Positions 7,329-12,336 of a stretch of 12,336 nucleotides of DNA are shown in pieces. Under the pieces are notes generated by a model. That model was not told the DNA's origin. It searched no databases and saw only the letters and a list, made by a program, of their open reading frames with translations. Made by a program: the position numbers and the translations under genes. Position 1 is the stretch's first letter, and the number at the start of each line of letters is the position of its first letter. The stretch is from a bacterium (GTDB lineage Bacteria > ARS69), in the NCBI GenBank assembly GCA_025774865.1, contig JALGZO010000144.1, positions 1 through 12,336 on the forward strand. The letters are read 5' to 3'.

Positions 7329-7334
7329 AGCCTA
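7329..7334 (-). promoter_or_regulatory. Possible -10 element for pdxH
   Basis: The minus strand reads GCTAGGCTCA; TAGGCT lies 30 bases before the pdxH ATG. No clear -35 is seen 16-18 bp upstream. CTAG is usually scarce in bacterial DNA, and the octamer CTAGGCTC is close to the CTAGTCTC before the DUF3891 and cupredoxin genes. Confidence 0.3.
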
Positions 7335-7361
7335 GCGCGGATCCTCGCGCCATTCCCGGAC

Positions 7362-7385
7362 AAAAAAACCGAGCGCCCCGCGAGG
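7362..7385 (-). terminator. Candidate intrinsic terminator behind the DUF3891 gene
   Basis: Read on the minus strand, a short GC-rich hairpin at 7385-7369 (CC, two mismatches, GCG, GGG loop, CGC, two mismatches, GG) is followed directly by seven T residues (7368-7362). A second stem, CGCCCG/CGGGCG (7389-7394 with 7404-7409), stands just upstream. The T-tract is the only such run in the window. The near stem is imperfect, so efficiency is uncertain. Confidence 0.4.
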
Positions 7386-7481
7386 CGACGCCCGGCCCCG
7401 TTGCGGGCGAAGAAGAGGACTCCGCCGCCGCAACCACCGTTACCGTAGCACGTTTCGCGAGCCCGTTTCGAGCGGTCAGGA

Positions 7482-8231
7482 TCACCCGGCCGCGACGAAT
7501 TCCACCCGGTGCAGAATCGGTGGCGCCGCTTCCCACGCGGTGCGGACCGCCGCGTCGTCCTCGTAGTCGGTCCTCGGAAGATCGCGGCACGGGATCGCGA
7601 GGGCGACCGCACGGCGAAACGGAAACGGTGCCACCATGATGGTCTCGTCGCCACTCCAGCGGAGTGCGAGCTGCGCGCCCTCCGGGGTCCGGCCGATCTC
7701 CTCCGCCGCGAGCCAGGACGGCGCGTTGAGAGACGCGGGACCGGTCAAGCACGCGAACAACGACAGGTCGTCGAAGAGACTCAAGTAGTCTCGATGACGT
7801 CGAAGCGTCTCCTCCTGGTCCGCTCCGATTCCGAGACGCCGTCTCAACCGCTCCTGCCGCGCCCGCTCCCCCTTCACGAACGCTTCGGACTCGTCCGATT
7901 CGAAGCCGGCGTAGTGGAGACTGCCCAGGAGCGCTGCGTAAGGGTTCATCCTCTCCACCTCGTCGAGGCCGGCGGCGTAGAAGCGCCGTCGCTCGTCGCG
8001 CGGATGCGAGAGGAAGCTCAGAATCCCGTTCGTCGCGGGATCGTGCCGGGGCCATGAGTCCGCGTCGGACCAGGCCCAGTCGTGCAAGGCCACGCCCAAG
8101 ATCGCTTCCAGGGGAAGGGGGACCGGCCGATCGTCGCAGCCCACCCAGTCGTGAGCGAGCGTGCCGGATGCGACCGCGTGGTCGTGCTGGCGGATGACTC
8201 GGTACGTGTCCCGGCGGACCTGAATGACCAC
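7482..8231 (-). CDS. DUF3891 family protein
   Basis: This 249-residue protein fits DUF3891, a bacterial family of unknown function. Family-typical features are the N-terminal RVIRQHDHAVASGTLAHDW (about 11-29), ILGVALHDWAWSDAD (44-58), NPYAALLGSLHYAGF (96-110) and a late RDYLSLFDDLSLFACL (147-162). The repeated His/Asp pairs (H16, H18, H50-D51, D57, H106, D154-D155) lie in predicted helices and look like a possible metal site of the HD kind; that is inference, not a known property. There is no signal peptide or membrane helix, so it is probably cytoplasmic. The start is GTG at 8231 with GGAGA upstream; no nearer ATG fits the conserved N-terminus. It is divergent from the alpha/beta hydrolase across 123 bp and lies upstream of pdxH in the same direction, separated by a candidate terminator. 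Confidence 0.85.
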   Translation of the reverse strand: MVIQVRRDTYRVIRQHDHAVASGTLAHDWVGCDDRPVPLPLEAILGVALHDWAWSDADSWPRHDPATNGILSFLSHPRDERRRFYAAGLDEVERMNPYAALLGSLHYAGFESDESEAFVKGERARQERLRRRLGIGADQEETLRRHRDYLSLFDDLSLFACLTGPASLNAPSWLAAEEIGRTPEGAQLALRWSGDETIMVAPFPFRRAVALAIPCRDLPRTDYEDDAAVRTAWEAAPPILHRVEFVAAG

Positions 8232-8269
8232 GGAGTCTGATCTCCACGAAGACGCGAGGAGGCGTCGAG

Positions 8270-8275
8270 AGACTA
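8270..8275 (-). promoter_or_regulatory. Possible -10 element for the DUF3891 gene
   Basis: On the minus strand the sequence reads GCTAGTCTCTC; TAGTCT lies 38 bases before the GTG start. No strong -35 is seen. The octamer CTAGTCTC (8276-8269) is identical to one on the plus strand at 10031-10038 before the cupredoxin gene. Confidence 0.3.
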
Positions 8276-8302
8276 GCGGAGTCGTTCCGAGCTTTCGAGC
8301 CC

Positions 8303-8331
8303 TTCACCGCCGCCGCGGGAAGGCGTACTCT
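8303..8331 (+). promoter_or_regulatory. Possible promoter of the alpha/beta hydrolase gene
   Basis: TTCACC (8303-8308) and TACTCT (8326-8331) are spaced 17 bp. The expected start is near 8338, followed by GGAG (8345-8348) and the ATG at 8355. The -10-like part, GTACTCTC, again fits TANNCTC. Confidence 0.35.
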
Positions 8332-8354
8332 CGCTCGCTCACCCGGAGCCAACG

Positions 8355-9083
8355 ATGGAACGATCCGAAGCACGAGGCCTCGTCACGCGGGGCGAGTCGT
8401 CGATCCCCGACGTGGTGTTCTGGCGACTCGACGGCTCGGACGACACCTCTGCCCCGCTCGTCCTTTGCCTGCACGGAATGTGGATGGACGAGGACTCCTT
8501 CGCAATCCTCCTCCAATCGCTCTTCGAGCTGCCCTACCGATTTCTGATCCCGCGCGGACCGCTGCGCGTCGCGAACCGCGGGGTCGGCGACAACGCGTCG
8601 AGCTGGTACCGCTACGACGGGGACCAGGATCGGTTTCGGCAGGAGCTCCTCCGGACGGAGTCTCTCTTGCTCGAGCTTCTGAGGCGGGTCGAAGCCGAGC
8701 GAGCGCTCGCGCCGCGGGCGCGCGTGATGCTCGGCTTCTCGCAGGGGGGCTACTGCGGCTCATTCGCGGCGGTGAGGAATCCGGACGTCTTCAAGGGCAT
8801 GATCGTCTCCGGCGCCCGCGTGAAGACCGAGATCCTCGAGGCCGAGATGCGGGCGGCCGGCCCGACGGGATTCCGGGCCCTCCTCTGCCACGGAGAGCGC
8901 GACCCGTCGGTCCCCCCGGAGGCGGCGACCGGGAGCCGCGACGCCCTCGTCGCCGCGGGCGTCGACGTTGAGCTCCGGACGTTCGACTCGGGGCACGCCA
9001 TCGGCAAGCGTCAGGTTGCCGTTATCGGCGAGTGGCTGCAGCATCGCCTCGACAGATCCGCCGAGCTCCCGCCCGCCCGCTGA
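8355..9083 (+). CDS. Alpha/beta hydrolase, phospholipase/carboxylesterase type
   Basis: This 242-residue serine hydrolase resembles the phospholipase/carboxylesterase (Abhydrolase_2) group. The oxyanion strand VLCLHGMWMDEDSF (about 36-49) carries H40-G41. The nucleophile elbow GFSQGG contains Ser129, which with D183 (GERDPSVP) and H214 (DSGHAIG) completes the triad in the correct order. There is no signal peptide, so it is probably a cytoplasmic esterase or thioesterase acting on small acyl esters; the substrate cannot be read from the sequence. The start is ATG at 8355 with CGGAG six bases upstream. A sulfotransferase follows after 73 bp with no visible promoter or terminator between them, so co-transcription is possible. 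Length and motifs are normal for the family. Confidence 0.88.
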   Translation: MERSEARGLVTRGESSIPDVVFWRLDGSDDTSAPLVLCLHGMWMDEDSFAILLQSLFELPYRFLIPRGPLRVANRGVGDNASSWYRYDGDQDRFRQELLRTESLLLELLRRVEAERALAPRARVMLGFSQGGYCGSFAAVRNPDVFKGMIVSGARVKTEILEAEMRAAGPTGFRALLCHGERDPSVPPEAATGSRDALVAAGVDVELRTFDSGHAIGKRQVAVIGEWLQHRLDRSAELPPAR

Positions 9084-9156
9084 GCCGCCCCGCCTCAAGG
9101 GTTTTGCCGTTTCCACCGATTCATGGTGAATTGACTCCCCCCCGAGGCGGAGCCCG

Positions 9157-10005
9157 ATGACGCACCCCGGATTCTTGGTGATCGGCGCCCAGCGCGCGGG
9201 CACCACCTGGCTCGACCGGCATCTCCGCGCTCATCCCGCCGTGTACCTACCGGAGCGTCGGAAGGAGCTGCACTTCTTCGACCGCTACTACGAGCGCGGG
9301 CCGGAGTGGTACGGGTCCTTCTTTCCGTCGGTGACCGAATCGGCTCGCTATCGCGCGATTGGTGAGATCACCCCGATGTACCTGTTCGATCCGGCGACGC
9401 CGGAGCGGGTCCGGCGGGATCTCCCCGACTGCCGCTTGATCGCGATCCTGCGGAATCCGGTCGATCGTGCCTACTCGCAGTACGCGCTCGCGGTGCGCGA
9501 CGTGGGGGAGACCGCTCCGTTCGAGGAGTTCCTCGAGGCGAATCCGGACGCGATCGAGCGAGGCTTTTACGCGCGCCAACTGGCTCGTTATTTCGAGCGA
9601 TTCCCGCGCGACCGGCTTCTCGTACTCATGTTCGAGAGCGTGATGGGGGATCCGGTGCCCGCGTTGCGGCGCGTGGCCGACTTCCTCGACATCGACCCCG
9701 ACGCGTTCCGGGACGTCTCGAGTGAAAAGGTCAACGCCTCCTATCAGCCTCGCCATCCGCGCCTGCGCGCCGCGGTTCGAAAGATGGGGGAGGCCCTTCG
9801 CGAACTCAATCTGGACTGGTGCGTCAACGCGGCGAAGGAGATCGGGGTCCCGCACATGTTCGGCAACGAAGGTCCGTTGCCGCCCCTTCCGGAGGAGACC
9901 CGCCGCCGCCTCACCCTTCGGTTCGAGGCCGACGTGGAGGAGCTCGAGCGCATGCTCGGAACCGACCTCTCCGGCTGGAGGGAGTCGCTCGGGGCCCAGA
10001 CCTGA
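9157..10005 (+). CDS. PAPS-dependent sulfotransferase
   Basis: This 282-residue protein transfers sulfate from PAPS to an acceptor. The 5'-phosphosulfate loop GAQRAGTTWL lies at 10-19, and the 3'-phosphate motif RNPVDRAYSQY lies at 99-109 with R99 and S107 in the expected places. Between them, KELHFFDRYYERGPEWY (36-52) resembles the heparan-sulfate N- and O-sulfotransferase group, where the Glu after Lys (E37) serves as catalytic base. Later family features are GFYARQLARYFERFPRDRLLVLMFE (about 136-160) and VNASYQPRHPRLR. No signal peptide or membrane anchor is present, so this is probably a soluble cytoplasmic enzyme. The acceptor (glycan, lipid or small molecule) is unknown. The start is ATG at 9157 with GAGGCGGAG just upstream. 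Placement after the hydrolase could mean shared work, but nothing in the sequence proves it. Confidence 0.92.
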   Translation: MTHPGFLVIGAQRAGTTWLDRHLRAHPAVYLPERRKELHFFDRYYERGPEWYGSFFPSVTESARYRAIGEITPMYLFDPATPERVRRDLPDCRLIAILRNPVDRAYSQYALAVRDVGETAPFEEFLEANPDAIERGFYARQLARYFERFPRDRLLVLMFESVMGDPVPALRRVADFLDIDPDAFRDVSSEKVNASYQPRHPRLRAAVRKMGEALRELNLDWCVNAAKEIGVPHMFGNEGPLPPLPEETRRRLTLRFEADVEELERMLGTDLSGWRESLGAQT

Positions 10006-10007
10006 AT

Positions 10008-10037
10008 TTGACGACAGCGATCCCGCGAGCCTAGTCT
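10008..10037 (+). promoter_or_regulatory. Probable promoter of the cupredoxin gene
   Basis: TTGACG (10008-10013) and TAGTCT (10032-10037) are separated by 18 bp, starting three bases after the sulfotransferase stop. The -35 hexamer and spacing equal those of the marR promoter. The leader before the TTG start would be about 55 bases. Confidence 0.45.
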
Positions 10038-10046
10038 CCAGCAGGC

Positions 10047-10103
10047 ATGATGGCGTCGCAGCCCCTGGATACAAACGCGCGAGAAGAAGGGAGAAGCAAT
10101 TGA
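10047..10103 (+). CDS. Possible 18-codon leader ORF overlapping the cupredoxin start
   Basis: An ATG-ATG pair at 10047 opens a frame of 18 codons (MMASQPLDTNAREEGRSN) whose TGA (10101-10103) overlaps the TTG start of the cupredoxin gene (10100-10102). Such an overlap would allow re-initiation. The ribosome site is weak (AGCAGGC, very close to the ATG), and an ORF this short can arise by chance. Confidence 0.15.
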   Translation: MMASQPLDTNAREEGRSN

Positions 10104-10852
10104 GAAGCATCACAGCTACCTGCCTCGCAGCACTGTTGGGGGCGTCGGTGGCGCTCGCGCAATCGTCGGTCGACTACGAGGTCGCCGCGGTCGACGACGG
10201 AGGTACCGTGGCCGGGCGCGTCGCGTTCGAAGGGACCGTACCGGCGCCGCGAGCGTTCACGATCACGAGGGATTCGAACGCCTGTGGCGAGGGCGAGCGC
10301 CTCGTCGATGTGGTCGAGGTATCCGCCGACGGCGGATTGATGGGCGTCGTCGTGGAGATCGAGGGAATCACATTCGGCAAGGAGTGGGACCCGGCGGCAC
10401 TGGAAGCCGAGCTCGATCAGGAAGCCTGCGTCTTCACGGCTCCGAGCTGGGTCGTCGCGAAGGGGCGCGACCTCATGATCAAGAACAGCGATCCCGTTCT
10501 GCACAACGTTCACGCTTACGAGCTCGTCGGTGCGAGCGGTCGTCGCCCGGCTTTCAACATCGCGCAACCGAAGCAAGGACAGGTCACCAAGCAGAGGATC
10601 AAGCTTCGCCGGTCGAACATCGTGAAGCTGGAGTGCGACGCGCACACCTTCATGCACGCTCACCTGTACTTCGCGTCGAGCCCCTACTACGCGACGTCGG
10701 ATGCGGACGGCAACTTCGAGATCGGCGACGTTCCGCCCGGGACATACGCAGTGACGGCCTGGCACCCCGTCCTCGGCCGGCAAGAGGCCGAGGTCACCGT
10801 CGCGTCCGCCGAGAGTGCATCGGTCGGTTTCACGTTCATCGACGAGAAGTAG
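10100..10852 (+). CDS. Secreted cupredoxin (amicyanin-type copper site) with carboxypeptidase-regulatory-like domain
   Basis: This is a 250-residue exported protein. A signal peptide (RSITATCLAALLGASVALA, cleavage before Q21) is followed by a beta-rich segment with a GTVAGRVAFEGTVPAPR start. A cupredoxin core at about 115-192 carries a complete type-1 copper ligand set: H135 in LHNVHAY, then C179, H182 and M185 in CDAHTFM. HNVH and the C-x2-H-x2-M spacing are those of amicyanin. A carboxypeptidase-regulatory-like sandwich at about 197-246 (DADGNFEIGDVPPGTYAVTAWHP) completes it. Similar proteins are sometimes annotated as methylamine utilisation proteins. A role in periplasmic electron transfer or copper binding is inferred. 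The TTG start at 10100 is chosen because GGGAG lies six bases upstream and it begins exactly at the signal peptide; the frame stays open further upstream, inside the sulfotransferase gene, but without such support. Extra Cys (C62, C110) could form a disulfide. Confidence 0.82.
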   Translation: MRSITATCLAALLGASVALAQSSVDYEVAAVDDGGTVAGRVAFEGTVPAPRAFTITRDSNACGEGERLVDVVEVSADGGLMGVVVEIEGITFGKEWDPAALEAELDQEACVFTAPSWVVAKGRDLMIKNSDPVLHNVHAYELVGASGRRPAFNIAQPKQGQVTKQRIKLRRSNIVKLECDAHTFMHAHLYFASSPYYATSDADGNFEIGDVPPGTYAVTAWHPVLGRQEAEVTVASAESASVGFTFIDEK

Positions 10853-10904
10853 GGGGTGAGGGGCTCGCCCCCAGAGGCGGTTCCAGCGTCCATCTGACGC
10901 ATGC

Positions 10905-10934
10905 TTGGACGTCGGTCGGCGCGGCTGCTATCGT
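10905..10934 (+). promoter_or_regulatory. Possible promoter directly before the FG-GAP gene
   Basis: TTGGAC (10905-10910) and TATCGT (10929-10934, preceded by TGC as an extended -10) are 18 bp apart. The -10 ends four bases before the ATG at 10939, so a transcript would be leaderless or start just inside the gene. No Shine-Dalgarno sequence is seen before this ATG, which agrees with a leaderless start. Confidence 0.35.
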
Positions 10935-10938
10935 CTCA

Positions 10939-12336
10939 ATGGGCGTCATCACGGACCGCCAACGAAAGCCGTCGTCCTTGCTCCGAGCCTTCTGCCACCG
11001 CGTCGCGCCGCTCACGATCATCGCCGCACTGCTCTCGCTTCCGGCGGAGGGTCAGTTCGTCGATAGCACGGTGTCGGTCGGGCTCTCGAGGTTCGATCCG
11101 AGTTGGGGGGCCGTGTTCGTCGACATCGACGGCGACGGGGATCTGGATCTCTACGCCGGGCATCACGCGACGACACCGACCATGTACGGGAACGACGGCA
11201 CCGGTCACTTCAACACCTACTCGGTACCGCAACCCTGGCCTCCTGATCCTCTCGATCGTCACGGCACGATCATCGTGACGCTCGACGAGGACGAGGATCC
11301 GGACATCTTCATCACGCACGGCGGCGCGGGGGGAGCGGCATCCGAGGCGAACGAGCTCTTCCGTAACGACGGCGCGGGAGGCTTCGCGTCGGTCGCATCG
11401 AGTGCCGGCCTCGACGATCCGGACGGTCGGTCGCGCGCAGCGTCCGCCGCGGATTTCAACGGGGACCACCGTGTCGACCTCTGGGTGGGAAAGGCGCCGC
11501 GGGCCGGGAACCTGAATTCTCTCTTTCGCAACGACGGCACCCTCACGTTCACCGACGTGGCTGGCGCGTTCGGACTCGCGGAACCGCACGGGACGGTTGG
11601 CGGGCTCTGGGGGGACGTGGACGACGACGGCGATCCGGATCTGCTGACGGGAGGCGAGGAGTTCCCGCGTCCCACGATCCTGTACCGGAACGACGGCGGC
11701 TCCTTCACGAACATGTCGTCGCTGTTCGTGCCGTCCCTGCCCACGATTTCCGGGGCGGATTTCGGGGATATGGACAACGACGGCGACCTCGATCTCGCCG
11801 TGTGCGACGGGAATCTGGGTCTCTTCGACGTCTTCACGGAGGGCGACTCCGCTTCCTTCTACTTCAACACCCGGTACGCGGACAGCGGCCTGGACGGATT
11901 GACGATTCCTTCCACGGCCGACACGCTCCTGGCGCGGCTGCGCGTTCGCGCGTTCGACGACACGGCACTCGTCTTCCTGGGACCGAACGAGATCAATCCG
12001 TCGCCGTCGCTGCCGCTGGTCCTCACCGACGAATTCGTCGGCGCCCCGACGTTCGACCCGGGAGTCGATCGCGGCATCTGGGTGTGGCGGACCTCGCCCG
12101 GCGGTCCGTGGGAGCTCCGTTGTTCGACGCCGCTTCTCAATGCCGACGCCTTCGACGGCTGGTTCACGGACGGTTCCACGATCCAGGGTGTCATACCTCA
12201 TGACCTGGAGGATCCGGAGTTCGTGCCCGGGGGCCCGCGGGTGTGGCGCAACGACGGCACGCAATTCTCGGAGATCACCAGCGAGCTCGGTCTGGCCCCC
12301 ATGTTGAACCCGCGCGACATTTCGTGGGTCGACTAC
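10939..12336 (+). CDS. Secreted FG-GAP/VCBS-repeat protein (beta-propeller type), 3' end outside the window
   Basis: The frame is open for 466 codons to the right edge with no stop. The N-terminus has a basic region and hydrophobic core (APLTIIAALLSLPAEGQ), giving a signal peptide ending near residue 38. The mature part is built of FG-GAP/VCBS blades with calcium-binding Asp/Gly loops at 62-70 (DIDGDGDLD), 116-122 (degenerate), 172-180, 226-234 (DVDDDGDPD) and 277-285 (DMDNDGDLD), alternating with L-[FY]-R-N-D-G-x-x-x-F elements (about 140-149, 195-204, 248-256, 436-443). Between about 290 and 430 a stretch without blade motifs interrupts the array, after which WRNDGTQFSEITSELGL resumes it. 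The protein is probably exported and calcium-stabilised; integrin-like or CRTAC1/ASPIC proteins are relatives. Its ligand is unknown. It follows the cupredoxin gene by 86 bp. The ATG at 10939 is the only convincing start, although it lacks a ribosome site. Confidence 0.88.
   Translation, partial: MGVITDRQRKPSSLLRAFCHRVAPLTIIAALLSLPAEGQFVDSTVSVGLSRFDPSWGAVFVDIDGDGDLDLYAGHHATTPTMYGNDGTGHFNTYSVPQPWPPDPLDRHGTIIVTLDEDEDPDIFITHGGAGGAASEANELFRNDGAGGFASVASSAGLDDPDGRSRAASAADFNGDHRVDLWVGKAPRAGNLNSLFRNDGTLTFTDVAGAFGLAEPHGTVGGLWGDVDDDGDPDLLTGGEEFPRPTILYRNDGGSFTNMSSLFVPSLPTISGADFGDMDNDGDLDLAVCDGNLGLFDVFTEGDSASFYFNTRYADSGLDGLTIPSTADTLLARLRVRAFDDTALVFLGPNEINPSPSLPLVLTDEFVGAPTFDPGVDRGIWVWRTSPGGPWELRCSTPLLNADAFDGWFTDGSTIQGVIPHDLEDPEFVPGGPRVWRNDGTQFSEITSELGLAPMLNPRDISWVDY

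Noticed and set aside
6817-8373. 518-codon minus-strand frame across pdxH and DUF3891
   Set aside because: It is a different frame over two well-supported genes and the gap between them, and its product is Arg/Ser/Pro-rich low-complexity sequence.
9119-9131. Short palindrome ATTCA-TGG-TGAAT before the sulfotransferase
   Set aside because: Five-bp arms with no second copy seen and no promoter near it are not enough to call an operator.
9722-10099. Upstream extension of the cupredoxin frame into the sulfotransferase gene
   Set aside because: The frame happens to be open, but the added part is shadow-type sequence. The TTG at 10100 has a good ribosome site and begins exactly at a signal peptide.
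10852-10872. GGGG-CTCG-CCCC hairpin after the cupredoxin gene
   Set aside because: The stem is only four pairs and no T-tract follows, so I do not call a terminator.
10936-12264. 442-codon open frame on the minus strand
   Set aside because: It is the complement of the FG-GAP repeat gene. The plus-strand frame has repeats, calcium loops and a signal peptide; this one has only Arg/Val/Glu-rich sequence.
1-12336. Search for CRISPR arrays, tRNA genes, insertion sequences, attachment sites and toxin-antitoxin or defence genes
   Set aside because: No regularly spaced repeats, cloverleaf sequences, transposase motifs, long terminal inverted repeats or recognised defence domains were seen.

Overview
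The window looks like an ordinary chromosomal segment from a GC-rich, probably Gram-negative bacterium. Genes are tightly packed on both strands, Shine-Dalgarno sequences are strong, GTG and TTG starts are common, and several products carry export signals. The gene mix (two-domain M16 peptidase, YfhO/PTPS-related membrane protein, secreted cupredoxin with a carboxypeptidase-regulatory-like domain, FG-GAP repeat protein, DUF3891) recalls Acidobacteriota, Gemmatimonadota or related uncultivated phyla, but the phylum cannot be fixed from this sequence alone. I saw no transposase, phage gene, tRNA, rRNA or CRISPR array.

Layout. (1) Bases 1-539, +: the 3' end of an SLC13/DASS-type permease. It converges on and overlaps by 26 bp (2) a minus-strand cluster read from 6003 down to 514: a MarR-type regulator, a possible 36-codon ORF with an excellent ribosome site, a secreted M16 zinc peptidase and a polytopic YfhO/PTPS-related membrane protein. 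The last two overlap by ATGA. (3) Divergent from marR is an MTH1-like Nudix hydrolase (6118-6654). Its 3' end overlaps that of pdxH (6645-7298, minus). (4) Upstream of pdxH, also on the minus strand, is a DUF3891 protein (7482-8231), divergent from (5) a plus-strand series: an alpha/beta hydrolase (8355-9083), a sulfotransferase (9157-10005), a secreted amicyanin-like copper protein (10100-10852, TTG start) and a secreted FG-GAP/VCBS-repeat protein that runs off the right edge (10939-12336+).

How the genes may work together. The marR/Nudix pair shares a 114 bp divergent region with a clear promoter and a repeat-rich operator-like element, so marR autoregulation is likely and control of the Nudix gene is possible. 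The Nudix enzyme (nucleotide-pool sanitation) and PdxH (PLP synthesis) are housekeeping enzymes. The peptidase and membrane protein are translationally coupled and may act together in the envelope. The copper protein and the FG-GAP protein are adjacent, both exported, and may be co-expressed.

Hunt result. I found no obvious new defence or mobile system. The observations most worth checking are a recurrent TANNCTC element in front of most transcription units (a possible -10 consensus for this organism), the marR operator, the small ORF after marR, the complete amicyanin-type copper site in an unusual fusion, and an insertion inside the FG-GAP repeat array.
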